Assembly: GCA_025456065.1 (NCBI GenBank)
Contig: JALOLH010000010.1
Coordinates: forward strand, 1 to 64,000
DNA from: Candidatus Nanopelagicales bacterium
GTDB lineage: Bacteria > Actinomycetota > Actinomycetes > S36-B12 > CAIYMF01
Length of the DNA: 64,000 bases
Direction: 5' to 3'
Under the pieces are notes generated by a model. That model saw only the letters and a list, made by a program, of their open reading frames with translations, was not told where the DNA came from and searched no databases. Shown one piece after another: positions 10,472 through 20,234 of the stretch; positions within the stretch are counted from its first letter, which is position 1; each line of letters opens with the position of its first letter. A program made the position numbers and the translations under genes.

Positions 10472-13455
10472 TGCGCCTGCACCGCCTCGAGTTCCGCGGC
10501 CTGGGACCGTTCCGCGACACCCAGGTCGTCGACTTCGCCGATCTCAGCGCCTCGGGCCTGTTCCTGCTCGAGGGCCCCACCGGGGCCGGCAAGTCCACGA
10601 TCATCGACGCCATCGTGTTCGCGCTGTACGGCTCGGTCGCCGGGGCCTCGTCCGACAAGGGTCGGCTGGTGAGCCACTTCCTGGCGGGGGGCGCCGCACC
10701 CTTCGCCGAGCTCGTCTTCCAGACCGCGGCCGGGGTGCACCGCATCCGGCGGACCCCCACCTACGAGGCTGCGAAGGCGCGCGGCACGGGCACCACCACG
10801 CGCAACGCGACGGTGACGCTGACCAGGCTGGGGTCGCCCGAGGACGCGGGCGGCCATCCGATCAGCACGTCGATGCGGGAGGCCGGCGACGAGATCGTCC
10901 GGATCGTCGGGCTCACCAAGGAGCAGTTCGTCGGCACGATCGTGCTGCCCCAGGGGGAGTTCGCCACGTTCCTGCGAGCCGAGGGCAAGGAGCGGCTCCC
11001 GATCCTGCAGCGCATCTTCCGCACCGAGCCCTACGAGCGGCTGCAGCGCCGGCTCTGGGAGGCGAAGGGCGAGGCCGAGCGCGAGCGCAGCGCCGCCAGT
11101 CAGGTCCTCGAGGTCGCCCTCGGTGGCTTCCACGTGGCGGCCGGCACCACCGCGGAGCACGAGGCCTGGGTGGGCGTCGATCCCGCGGACTCCGGCGCGG
11201 TGGCTGGGGCGGTGGCGTCCGCCCTGGCGGCCCTCGCGGCGGCGTCGGCGGATGCAGGGAGGGCGGCGTCGGAGGCTGCTGCCGCGCTCGTGACGGCCAG
11301 CAGCGTCCATGACGCCGTGCTCGCGCGGACGCGGCGACGCGACCGACTGCGGCAGGCGATCGCGCGTGGCGCCGCCCTGGCCGAGCGGGCCGAGGAGCAC
11401 GCCGCCTCGGCTGCTCGACTGGCGTCGGCCGAGCGGGCGGCCCGCGTCGCGGACGCGCTCGCCCACGAGGCCGGGGCCGCAGCCGACCGCGCCGGCGCCG
11501 TCAGCGCCGACGCCGAGGCCCGGGCAGCGCTGCTCGCGTCCCAGCAGGACCTCCCCGTCGCCGGGCTTCGCGCGGCGCTGGACGAGGCCCGCGCGCTCAC
11601 CGGCCACCTGCGCCCCCTGGCCGAGCTCGAGGCCGGGCTCCCGGAGCGCGCCGTCGTGGTCACCGAGCGGCATGCGCAGCGCGACCGGGCCCAGGCCGAG
11701 GCGCAGGCGCAGGAGGCGGCCCTGGCCCAGCTGCCAGCGCGGCGAGCGGGCCTGGTCGAGCGGCGGGACGCCGCCGCGGCCAGCGCCGCCCTCGTGCCGT
11801 CGCTGCGCCAGGAGCTGGTGCGCAGCCGGGCCCGCCGGGCTGCTGCCGAGGAGCTGCTGCGGGCCGAGGCGTGCCTGGTCAGGGCCCACGAGGTCCTCGC
11901 GGCCCGCGTGGCCGCCCTGGCCGAGGCGGAGGCCACCGCGCGGACCCTCGCCGACCGCTACCGTGACGGCCTGGCCGCGGAGCTCGCCGGGCTGCTGCGC
12001 GTGGACCAGCCCTGCCCGGTGTGCGGGTCGTGCGACCATCCGGCACCGATGCAGCCCGATGGGGACCTCGTCACCCGTGATCGGGTGGAGGCCGCCGAGC
12101 TGGCCGTCCGCGCGGCTCGCCGTGCCGCGGATGCCGATCGCGAGGCGGTCGCAGCAGCCGAGCGCCACCTCGCCCAGCAGGAGGCGAGTGCCGCGGGTTG
12201 CGACCGGCACCAGGCCGAGTCGGCGTGCGTGGAGGCCGAGGCGGCCCTGGCTGCCGCCGAGGCCGCCGCCGACCAGCTGCATGGACTCGACGCCGCGCTC
12301 GCGGCGCTCGAGGCCGAGCGGCTGACGTGCACCGAGCACCGCACGACCGCCCTGACCACGGTGGCCGCGCTCGACGCCGAGATCGCGGCGCTCGAGCAGG
12401 GCATCGCCGCCGATCGGGAGCGGGTCGCCGCGGCGCTCGCGGGCCACCCCTCGGTGGCCGACCGGCTGTCGGTCGAGCTCGCCTCGACGACCGCCCTGGA
12501 GCGGGCGGAGCGTGCCGCGCGGGATCGGCAGGCCGCCGAGGCCGCGTGGATCGCCGCCGACGCGGGGCTCGCCACCGCCCTGGCCAGGGAGGGGTTCGCC
12601 GACGCGTCGGCCGCTCGTACGGCGGCCCTGCCGCTCGCGGAGCGTGCGGCGCTCGCCGAGCAGGTCCGGGCGCACGAGGACGAGGCCGCGCAGGTGGCCG
12701 GGATCCTCGCCGAGCCCGAGCTGGCCGGCGTCGATCCTCAGGAGGCGATCGATCCCGAGCCCACGGCGGCCGCCGTGGCGCAGGCCCGCGGGGTGCACGA
12801 GGAGGCGGTGGCAGCCCGCGGTCGGGCGACCGCACGCCTGGCCGATGCGGGCGCGCAGGCAGCCGCCGTCCGGGCGGCGGCTGAGGAGCGGGACGCCTGC
12901 CTGGCACGGACCCAGCCGCTGCTGGCCGTGGCGCGCCTGGCCTGGGGGCAGAACGTGCTCGCCATGGACCTGGCCACCTACGTGCTGCAGCGTCGGTTCG
13001 AGACGGTGGTGGCCGCGGCCAACGAGCACCTCCGCGTCATGTCCGACGGGGCGCTCGCCCTCGCGACCACCGACGAGGCCGAGGGTCGGACGCGCAAGGC
13101 AGGCCTCGGCCTGCGGGTGGTGGACCTGCGCACCGGCCAGGAGCGCAGCCCGCGCACGCTGTCCGGTGGCGAGACGTTCTACACCGCCCTGTCGCTGGCG
13201 CTGGGGCTCGCGGCCGTGGTCACCGGCGAGGCCGGCGGCGTCGACCTGGGCACCCTGTTCGTCGACGAGGGCTTCGGCTCGCTCGACGGCGACACCCTCG
13301 ACGACGTCCTCGCGGTCCTCACCTCGCTGCGGGCCGGGGGTCGGGTCATCGGCGTCGTGTCGCACGTGGAGGAGATGAAGCAGCGCATCCCCGAGCGGAT
13401 CGAGGTGCGCCGTGACGAGGTGGCGGGGCACAGTGCCGTGCGGGTGGTCGCCTGA
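10471..13455 (+). CDS. sbcC: Exonuclease SbcCD subunit C (Rad50-like SMC ATPase)
   Basis: Walker A GPTGAGKST; CPVCGSCDHPAP zinc hook; TLSGGETFYTALSLALGL; LFVDEGFGSLD; ATG overlaps the sbcD stop. Confidence 0.95.
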   Translation: MRLHRLEFRGLGPFRDTQVVDFADLSASGLFLLEGPTGAGKSTIIDAIVFALYGSVAGASSDKGRLVSHFLAGGAAPFAELVFQTAAGVHRIRRTPTYEAAKARGTGTTTRNATVTLTRLGSPEDAGGHPISTSMREAGDEIVRIVGLTKEQFVGTIVLPQGEFATFLRAEGKERLPILQRIFRTEPYERLQRRLWEAKGEAERERSAASQVLEVALGGFHVAAGTTAEHEAWVGVDPADSGAVAGAVASALAALAAASADAGRAASEAAAALVTASSVHDAVLARTRRRDRLRQAIARGAALAERAEEHAASAARLASAERAARVADALAHEAGAAADRAGAVSADAEARAALLASQQDLPVAGLRAALDEARALTGHLRPLAELEAGLPERAVVVTERHAQRDRAQAEAQAQEAALAQLPARRAGLVERRDAAAASAALVPSLRQELVRSRARRAAAEELLRAEACLVRAHEVLAARVAALAEAEATARTLADRYRDGLAAELAGLLRVDQPCPVCGSCDHPAPMQPDGDLVTRDRVEAAELAVRAARRAADADREAVAAAERHLAQQEASAAGCDRHQAESACVEAEAALAAAEAAADQLHGLDAALAALEAERLTCTEHRTTALTTVAALDAEIAALEQGIAADRERVAAALAGHPSVADRLSVELASTTALERAERAARDRQAAEAAWIAADAGLATALAREGFADASAARTAALPLAERAALAEQVRAHEDEAAQVAGILAEPELAGVDPQEAIDPEPTAAAVAQARGVHEEAVAARGRATARLADAGAQAAAVRAAAEERDACLARTQPLLAVARLAWGQNVLAMDLATYVLQRRFETVVAAANEHLRVMSDGALALATTDEAEGRTRKAGLGLRVVDLRTGQERSPRTLSGGETFYTALSLALGLAAVVTGEAGGVDLGTLFVDEGFGSLDGDTLDDVLAVLTSLRAGGRVIGVVSHVEEMKQRIPERIEVRRDEVAGHSAVRVVA

Positions 13456-13479
13456 CCGCCTGGGGCTACCCTCGGGAGC

Positions 13480-14220
13480 ATGCAGACGCTCACCCTCCTG
13501 CCCGCCGTGGACGTCCGGGACGGCACCGCCGTGCGCCTCGTCCAGGGTGAGTCGGGAACCGAGACCGCCTACGGCAACCCGCTCGACGCCGCACTGGACT
13601 TCCAGGCCCAGGGTGCCGAGTGGATCCACCTGGTCGACCTCGACGCCGCGTTCGGCACCGGGTCGAACCGTGCGCTGCTCGGCGAGGTGATCGGTCGGCT
13701 CGACGTCCAGGTGGAGCTGTCCGGCGGCATCCGCGACGACGCGTCGCTCGCTGCGGCGCTGGCGACGGGGTGTCGCCGGGTGAACCTCGGCACCGCGGCG
13801 CTCGAGGACCCCGACTGGACCCGCCGGGTGATCGCCGAGCACGGCGACCGCATCGCCGTCGGCCTGGACGTGCGCGGCACGACGCTGGCGGCCCGCGGGT
13901 GGACCCGCGAGGGCGGCGACCTGTGGGAGACCCTGGCCCGGCTCGACGCCGACGGGTGCGCCCGCTACGTGGTGACCGACGTGACCAAGGACGGCACCCT
14001 CAAGGGCCCCAACCTCCACCTGCTGCGGGAGGTGTGCGCGCGCACCGACCGGCCCGTGATCGCCAGCGGGGGCGTCGCCCGGCTGGACGACCTGCACGAG
14101 CTGGCCGAGCTCGTGGAGCTCGGGGTGGAGGGGGCGATCGTGGGCAAGGCGCTCTACGCCGGCGCGTTCACCCTGGCCGAGGCGCTGGCCGCCGTGGCGC
14201 CCCGCCGCGACACCCTCTGA
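13480..14220 (+). CDS. hisA: Bifunctional HisA/TrpF-type isomerase (PriA of actinobacteria)
   Basis: [56 protein letters not shown]. Confidence 0.92.
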   Translation: MQTLTLLPAVDVRDGTAVRLVQGESGTETAYGNPLDAALDFQAQGAEWIHLVDLDAAFGTGSNRALLGEVIGRLDVQVELSGGIRDDASLAAALATGCRRVNLGTAALEDPDWTRRVIAEHGDRIAVGLDVRGTTLAARGWTREGGDLWETLARLDADGCARYVVTDVTKDGTLKGPNLHLLREVCARTDRPVIASGGVARLDDLHELAELVELGVEGAIVGKALYAGAFTLAEALAAVAPRRDTL

Positions 14221-14229
14221 GCGCCCGCG

Positions 14230-14646
14230 ATGTCGGTCGAGCGGTACGCCAGCGGGGGCCCCTACGAGGACGTGGTCGGCTACAGCCGGGTGGTCGTCAC
14301 CCATGGGCCGGGGGGCGTCACCGGGATCACGGCCGGGACCACGGCGGTGGTGAAGGGCGTCGTGCAGCACCCCAAGGACGCCTACGCCCAGGCGCTGGTC
14401 GCCTTCCAGTCCGCGCTGTTCGCCCTGGAGCGCGCGGGGTTCGCCCGCACCGACGTGATCAGCACCCGGATGTACGTGCTGGACCTCGCCCGTCACGCCG
14501 AGGCGGTCGGCCGGGCGCACGCCGAGCTGCTCGGCGCGGTCCGGCCCGCGGCCACGATGGTGGGGGTGGCCTCCCTCGTCGACCGCCACATGCTCGTCGA
14601 GGTCGAGGTCACCGCCTGGCGTCCGGACGAGGATCCGGCTGCCTGA
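14230..14646 (+). CDS. RidA (YjgF/YER057c/UK114) family protein
   Basis: 138 aa ORF following hisA; fold-typical C-terminus PAATMVGVASLVDRHMLVEVEVTAWRP. Confidence 0.85.
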   Translation: MSVERYASGGPYEDVVGYSRVVVTHGPGGVTGITAGTTAVVKGVVQHPKDAYAQALVAFQSALFALERAGFARTDVISTRMYVLDLARHAEAVGRAHAELLGAVRPAATMVGVASLVDRHMLVEVEVTAWRPDEDPAA

Positions 14647-14909
14647 CGCTTGGGTCTCGTCGCCGGGGGACCTGGTCCGGCCCCCGATGGGGCCCACCCG
14701 TCCGCGGGGCAACGGTCCACAGGATGGGATCCATACCTAGCGGACGGGTAATTCTCGGCCAAGCGCTGGCAATCCGGCTCAATCTGGCACGGAACCGCGC
14801 CGATGGATGGGCAGGGTTTCGGCCCAGACCTCGTTGGCGGGAGCTCTCCGGGCAGGACAAGGGACCGGGAGTGGGGGAGGTCGACCTCACCGACGGAAGG
14901 AACTCCCCC

Positions 14910-16502
14910 ATGCCCGCATCCGAGCGAGCCCACCACCCCAACCCAGGGCCGGCGCGCCGGCGCACCCTCCGACGAGCGCTGCTGATCCTGCCGCTGGTCG
15001 GGATCCTGGCCCTGCTGTCCGGCCCGGCCAGCGCACTCGATGCCGGCACCCGGTCCGGCCCGCCCCCGCGGCCGTCCAAGCCGGTCGTCGAGCCCAGCGT
15101 CGGTGCCCTCCAGGTCGCCTGGCGGATGTCTGCCCGGCAGTTGCGCACCGCGAGTGGTCGTGCGGTGACCGGGTACCGCGTCAGGGTGACCGACACGCAG
15201 GCACGGGTGACCCGTACCGTGCGGACCGCGGCCGGTGCCCGCCAGGTGACGCTGGCCGGACTCCCCACGGCGGGCCGCTACGTCGCGCGGGTCCGTGCGC
15301 TGAGCGGCCGGGTGGCCGGCCCGTGGTCGCGCGTCTCCGCCGCGACCGTGCCGGCGTCGAGCGGCACGGCGCGGATCGGCACGGCGAGCTTCCGGATCGC
15401 CGGGGTCAACGTGTTCCGGGCCGCCGAGACGCTCGTGATGTACACGCGCACAGCGACCCAGACCGTGTCGCCGGCCAACGAGTGGGGCGTCGAGGTGGCG
15501 GTCCGCAACGGCGTCATCAGCGAGGTGCGGGATCGACAGGCCAGGCTGGATCGGCAGGGCATGCCCATCCCGCGCGACGGCTACCTGCTCTCCGGCCACG
15601 GGGCTGCGCGCCTGTGGCTGCTGGCGAACGCCAGGGTGGGTCGCACGGTCGTGCTGTCGACGGCCACGCCGAGCCCCACCCCGGCACCCACGCCGACACC
15701 GACCCCGGCGTCGGCACGGGTCGCCGGGGTCTACTGGACCGGCTGGAACGCCACGCCCTCCGTGGACCGGCTGCCCTCCGGCTACAACCTCGCCTACCTC
15801 TTCGCCGCCCACCGCAGCACGCCCTACGGTGCCGTTGCCTGGGGCTACGCCCGACCGCAGGGCATCGCCGCGGCCCGGGCGCGCGGCATGAAGGTGATCC
15901 TGTCGACCGGCGGCGCCGGCTCCGGCATCTCGTTCGCCAACCGCACGACCTCGACCAACTTCGTGAACAGCATCGAGGCGATCAACGCGGCGTGGGGCGG
16001 CACCCGCGCGGCGCCCGCCTTCGACGGGGTGGACTTCAACACCTTCGAGGCCGAGGCGGTGCCGAACACCGCGGAGTACCTGTGGATGGCCCAGGAGCTC
16101 AAGCGCCGCTTCGGCACGCGGTTCCTCATCACCAGCCCACCGGCGCCCTGGCGCGCCTCGGACCGGACCTTCTGCAAGCAGATGCTCGCGGCTGCGGCCA
16201 TGGACTACTGCGCCCCGCAGTACTACGACGGCCCCGGGCTGGCGGACCCCGCCTACATCGCCAACTCCATCCGCACGTGGGTCCGCGACGTGGCCGGCGG
16301 TGACGCCAGCCGGATCGTGGTCGGCTTCGGGATCCAGCCCGGGGCCGCCAACTACTCCAGCACGGCGCAGGTCCAGCAGGCATGGAACCAGATCGAGGCG
16401 GAGTTCCCCCGCATCCGCGGGGCCTTCCTGTGGAGCCACGCCGGGGACGCGGCCAACGGTTGGGGGTTCGCGAACTCGGTCACGCCGCTGGTCCGCAACT
16501 GA
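14910..16502 (+). CDS. Secreted FnIII-like plus GH18-like protein (chitinase-like) with Thr/Pro linker
   Basis: Signal peptide RRALLILPLVGILALLSGPASA; FnIII-like region; SPTPAPTPTPTPASA linker; GVYWTGWNATPSVDRLP; DGVDFNTFE at the GH18 DxxDxDxE position; PQYYDGPGLADP. Confidence 0.75.
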   Translation: MPASERAHHPNPGPARRRTLRRALLILPLVGILALLSGPASALDAGTRSGPPPRPSKPVVEPSVGALQVAWRMSARQLRTASGRAVTGYRVRVTDTQARVTRTVRTAAGARQVTLAGLPTAGRYVARVRALSGRVAGPWSRVSAATVPASSGTARIGTASFRIAGVNVFRAAETLVMYTRTATQTVSPANEWGVEVAVRNGVISEVRDRQARLDRQGMPIPRDGYLLSGHGAARLWLLANARVGRTVVLSTATPSPTPAPTPTPTPASARVAGVYWTGWNATPSVDRLPSGYNLAYLFAAHRSTPYGAVAWGYARPQGIAAARARGMKVILSTGGAGSGISFANRTTSTNFVNSIEAINAAWGGTRAAPAFDGVDFNTFEAEAVPNTAEYLWMAQELKRRFGTRFLITSPPAPWRASDRTFCKQMLAAAAMDYCAPQYYDGPGLADPAYIANSIRTWVRDVAGGDASRIVVGFGIQPGAANYSSTAQVQQAWNQIEAEFPRIRGAFLWSHAGDAANGWGFANSVTPLVRN

Positions 16503-16512
16503 GCCCGCACCT

Positions 16513-16548
16513 CGGTCGACGGCGGATCGCGCAGCCCGCCGTCGACCG
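16513..16548 (+). terminator. Perfect 13-bp hairpin CGGTCGACGGCGG / CCGCCGTCGACCG
   Basis: Arms 16513-16525 and 16536-16548, starting 11 nt after the GH18-like stop codon; no obvious U-tract. Confidence 0.75.
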
Positions 16549-16557
16549 GGGTCGGGA

Positions 16558-16602
16558 CGGTGCGGGGTGAGGTCTGGCCAGCCGCGACCTCACCCCGCAC
16601 CG
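16558..16602 (+). terminator. Perfect 17-bp hairpin CGGTGCGGGGTGAGGTC / GACCTCACCCCGCACCG
   Basis: Arms 16558-16574 and 16586-16602; second hairpin in tandem downstream of the GH18-like gene. Confidence 0.75.
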
Positions 16603-16691
16603 CGCTCCGCTCGGTCGGCGCGGCGCCGCGCGCCGGGGCTAGACTCCGGCAACCCTGGCAACTGCCGGGCATCGGGCGAGGAGGTGGCGCG

Positions 16692-18563
16692 GTGGTGGGA
16701 CTGCCCAGGTGGCCGGGCGGGAACGGGACAGCCGGGTCCACCTCGTCGATCCGCGCCGAGATCGCCGCCTCACCGCGCTTCCGCGCGGCCGTGGCCGCCC
16801 AGGCGGCCGCCCTCGGGCGTTCCGAGGACGACGTGCGCCGGGAGGCAGAGGACTGCCTCAAGGAGATGGTGGCCGCCGAGAGCCCATCGGCGACGAAGGC
16901 CTGGACCAAGCTCGGGAAGTGGCTGTCGCGGGCCTACGAGTTCGACGTCGACCAGGCCAACCTCGCGCAGCTCAAGGCGCTGGACACCTCGGAGACGCTG
17001 GTCTTCCTGCCCAACCACCGCTCCTACCTCGATCCGTTCGTGCTGCGCCTGGTCCTCGAGCAGGCCGGATTCCCGCCCAACTACGTGCTCGGCGGGTCGA
17101 ACCTGTCGTTCTTCCCGCTCGGTCCGATCGGCCAGCACACCGGCCTGGTCTTCATCCGCCGGCAGTTCAAGGACGCCCCGGTCTACAAGGCCATGCTGGG
17201 GGTCTACCTGGCCCACCTGGTCGAGCACGGCGCCAACCTGGAGTGGTACATCGAGGGCGGCCGGACCCGCACGGGCAAGCTGCGGCCACCGCGCATGGGC
17301 ATCCTCAGCTACCTCGTGGATGCCTTCGAGGGCTCGGGCGTGCACGACGTCACGTTCGTACCCGTCTCGATCATCTACGACCAGCAGCACGAGGTCGGCG
17401 CGATCGCCGCCGAGGAGTCCGGCGGCACCAAGGCTCCCGAGAGCGTGCAGTGGGCGCTGCGCTATGCGCGGGCACAGGGGACCCGCCGCGGCAAGGTGCA
17501 CCTGCGGTTCGCCGAGCCCCTCTCGTTGCGCTCCATGCTCGAGGAGGGCAGCGGGGCGCGGGCAGCCGTGCCCAAGGTCGCCTTCGAGGTGTGCAACCGG
17601 ATCAACCGGGTCACCCCGGTGACCGCGGCTGCCGTGACCACGCTCGTGCTCCTGGAGCATCCGGACCGGGCGCTGACCGAGGCCGAGATGCGCGCCGGTG
17701 CGCTGCCGATCGCCGAGTACCTCGGCACCCGGGGCGTCCCCATCGCCGGGGGCATGCACCTGGACCAGGCGCACGTGCTGCACGAACGGCTGCCCAGCGA
17801 GGGCAAGCGCGCCCTCGACACCCTGGTCAAGGAGGGGGTCGTGGACCGGTTCGACGGCGGGGAGGAGCCGGTCTACTCGATCCCCTCCGGGCGCTACCTC
17901 GAGGCCGCGTTCTCCCGCAACACGCTGAGCCACTTCTTCGTCACGCGCTCGATCGTCGAGCTCGCCGTCCTCGCGGCGGCCGAGCGCGGGGCCGCGGACC
18001 TGACCACCGCCTCGTGGGTCGAGGCCCTCGCCCTGCGCGACCTGCTCAAGTACGAGTTCTTCTTCTCCACGAAGGAGCAGTTCGACGCCGAGGTCCGTGC
18101 CGAGATGGAGCTGACGGTGCCGGGCTGGGAGCAGGCCGACGTCCCGGCCGCCCGTGCCCCGGACCTCATCCGTGCGCTGCCCTTCCGGGCTGCCCCGCGC
18201 ATCCTGACGCCCTTCCTGGAGGCCTACTCCGTGCTCGCCGCCCGCCTGGCGATGCGCGACCCTGCGGCCAAGGTCGACGAGGACGCGCTCGTCGCGGAGT
18301 GCATCGGCGTGGCCCGCCAACGGGTGCTGCAGCGCACGCTGCACAGCCCCGAGTCGGTCTCCAAGGACCTGTTCAAGAACGCCCTGCAGCTGGCCGGAAA
18401 CCGGGGCCTGCTCGAGGCGGGCGCCCCGGACCTGGCGGACCGAAGGGCCGCCTTCGCCGCCGAGCTGGCCGATGCGGTGCGCCGTGTCGAGGTGCTGCGC
18501 AGGATGGCGCCGGATGCCGTGGGGGTGCCGGCGCAGGGAACCGTCGAGGGGGTGCCCGCATGA
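16692..18563 (+). CDS. plsB: Glycerol-3-phosphate 1-O-acyltransferase (PlsB-type)
   Basis: NHRSYLDPFVLRL (HX4D), GQHTGLVFIRRQFKD, EWYIEGGRTRTGKLRPPRMGIL; GTG 16692. Confidence 0.85.
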   Translation: MVGLPRWPGGNGTAGSTSSIRAEIAASPRFRAAVAAQAAALGRSEDDVRREAEDCLKEMVAAESPSATKAWTKLGKWLSRAYEFDVDQANLAQLKALDTSETLVFLPNHRSYLDPFVLRLVLEQAGFPPNYVLGGSNLSFFPLGPIGQHTGLVFIRRQFKDAPVYKAMLGVYLAHLVEHGANLEWYIEGGRTRTGKLRPPRMGILSYLVDAFEGSGVHDVTFVPVSIIYDQQHEVGAIAAEESGGTKAPESVQWALRYARAQGTRRGKVHLRFAEPLSLRSMLEEGSGARAAVPKVAFEVCNRINRVTPVTAAAVTTLVLLEHPDRALTEAEMRAGALPIAEYLGTRGVPIAGGMHLDQAHVLHERLPSEGKRALDTLVKEGVVDRFDGGEEPVYSIPSGRYLEAAFSRNTLSHFFVTRSIVELAVLAAAERGAADLTTASWVEALALRDLLKYEFFFSTKEQFDAEVRAEMELTVPGWEQADVPAARAPDLIRALPFRAAPRILTPFLEAYSVLAARLAMRDPAAKVDEDALVAECIGVARQRVLQRTLHSPESVSKDLFKNALQLAGNRGLLEAGAPDLADRRAAFAAELADAVRRVEVLRRMAPDAVGVPAQGTVEGVPA

Positions 18564-19291
18564 CCGGGATCGAGGACCTGGGCCGGGTTGCGCGCAGCGT
18601 CGCCGGGATCACCAGCATGGGCGTCGGGGCCGCCACCGGTGCCGGGTTCGCCCTGCTCAACCGCGACCGGCGCGCCGGGGTGAACGTGGCGGCCAACCTC
18701 GGCAGCGAGCTCTCGCTCGCGGCCGCCGGGGTGCACCTCGAGGTGCAGGGCGAGGAGCACGCCTGGTCGCACCGGCCGGCCATCTTCGTGTTCAACCACC
18801 AGAGCCAGCTCGACGTGCCGATCATGGCCGCGGTCCTCAAGCGCGACTTCACCGGCGTGGCCAAGAAGTCGTTGCAGGCCAACCCGATCTTCGGGCCGCT
18901 GGGCCGGTTCGCGGGCGTCGCGTTCATCGACCGAAGTGACCCGGCCGCGGCGCGGGCGGCGCTCGAGCCCGTGGTGCACAGCCTGCGCGAGGGGGTGTCC
19001 CTGGCCGTCGCGCCGGAGGGCACCCGGTCCCTGGAGCTGGGGCCGTTCAAGAAGGGTCCGTTCCACATGGCCATCCAGGGGGAGGTGCCGATGGTGCCGG
19101 TGGTGATCCGCAACGCCGGCCAGCTCATGCCGCCGCACTCGTACGTGATCACGCCGGGCACCGTCCAGGTCTGCGTGCTGGAGCCGATCGACACCTCCGG
19201 CTGGAGCACCGAGACCATCGAGGAGCACCGCGACGCGGTGCGCCAGCTGTTCCTCGACACGCTCGCGGACTGGCCGCAGCCGACGGGCTGA
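18560..19291 (+). CDS. plsC: 1-acyl-sn-glycerol-3-phosphate acyltransferase (PlsC-type)
   Basis: [17 protein letters not shown] (HX4D); [21 protein letters not shown] overlap with plsB. Confidence 0.88.
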   Translation: MTGIEDLGRVARSVAGITSMGVGAATGAGFALLNRDRRAGVNVAANLGSELSLAAAGVHLEVQGEEHAWSHRPAIFVFNHQSQLDVPIMAAVLKRDFTGVAKKSLQANPIFGPLGRFAGVAFIDRSDPAAARAALEPVVHSLREGVSLAVAPEGTRSLELGPFKKGPFHMAIQGEVPMVPVVIRNAGQLMPPHSYVITPGTVQVCVLEPIDTSGWSTETIEEHRDAVRQLFLDTLADWPQPTG

Positions 19292-19334
19292 CGGGCGCGC
19301 CCGGGGCACCCGCCGGCCCACCTACGATGGGCCC

Positions 19335-20123
19335 ATGCCCGTGGCCGTGCGCGTCATCCCGTGCCTCGACGTGGACGCCGGCCGAGTGGTGAAGGGCGTG
19401 AACTTCGTCGACCTGCGCGATGCCGGCGACCCAGTCGCCCTGGCCGCGGCCTACGGCGCCGCCGGGGCCGACGAGCTGACCTTCCTGGACATCACCGCGT
19501 CGTCGGGCAACCGCGAGACGACCTACGACGTGGTCCGCCGGACCGCCGAGCAGGTGTTCATCCCGCTGACCGTCGGAGGTGGGGTGCGCACGGCCGCGGA
19601 CTTCGACGCCCTCCTGCGTGCCGGCGCCGACAAGTGCGGGGTCAACACCGCGGCGATCGCGCGCCCCGCCCTGCTTGCCGAGGCCGCCGACCGCTTCGGC
19701 GCCCAGTGCGTGGTCCTCTCGGTGGACGCCCGCCGGTGCGGCCCGGGCACGGCCGCGCCGCAGGTGCGCACCGACTCCGGGTTCGAGGTGACCACGCACG
19801 GCGGACGGCGCTCGACCGGCATCGACGCGATCGGCTGGGCGGTGCGCGCCGCGGCCCTGGGCGCGGGGGAGATCCTGTTGAACTCGATGGACGCCGACGG
19901 CACGAAGGCCGGGTACGACCTCGAGCTGATCCGGCTGGTCCGTGCCGAGGTGCGCGTCCCGGTGATCGCCAGCGGCGGGGCGGGACGGTTGGCCGACTTC
20001 GCCCCGGCCGTCGAGGCCGGCGCCGACGCCGTCCTGGCCGCGAGCGTGTTCCACTTCGGCGAGCTCACGATCGCCGCGGTGAAGGACGCGCTGGCCGAGG
20101 CCGGCTGCGTGGTCCGTCGCTGA
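19335..20123 (+). CDS. hisF: Imidazole glycerol phosphate synthase cyclase subunit
   Basis: [50 protein letters not shown]. Confidence 0.96.
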   Translation: MPVAVRVIPCLDVDAGRVVKGVNFVDLRDAGDPVALAAAYGAAGADELTFLDITASSGNRETTYDVVRRTAEQVFIPLTVGGGVRTAADFDALLRAGADKCGVNTAAIARPALLAEAADRFGAQCVVLSVDARRCGPGTAAPQVRTDSGFEVTTHGGRRSTGIDAIGWAVRAAALGAGEILLNSMDADGTKAGYDLELIRLVRAEVRVPVIASGGAGRLADFAPAVEAGADAVLAASVFHFGELTIAAVKDALAEAGCVVRR

Positions 20124-20152
20124 CCCGTCGGTCGCCCTCGCTCCGGGTTTCG

Positions 20153-20220
20153 TCCAAGTTCTGGTGCGGACGGCCGTCCAGGAGTTGGATCGAACCTGTC
20201 GGGGCGTCCCAGAACTTGGA
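20153..20220. repeat. Long inverted repeat TCCAAGTTCTGG...CCAGAACTTGGA enclosing palindrome GGACGGCCGTCC
   Basis: 12-bp perfect arms 20153-20164 and 20209-20220; internal perfect palindrome 20168-20179; noncoding region between hisF and hisI. Confidence 0.75.
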
Positions 20221-20234
20221 TGGGATCGTGTGCG

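Noticed and set aside
10435-14712. 1425 aa minus-strand ORF opposite sbcC/hisA/RidA
   Set aside because: Spans several well-supported plus-strand genes and their boundaries; shadow ORF.
20187-20196. tRNA T-loop-like GGTTCGATCC on the minus strand
   Set aside because: No flanking T-stem pairing, anticodon arm or acceptor stem could be built; not a tRNA.
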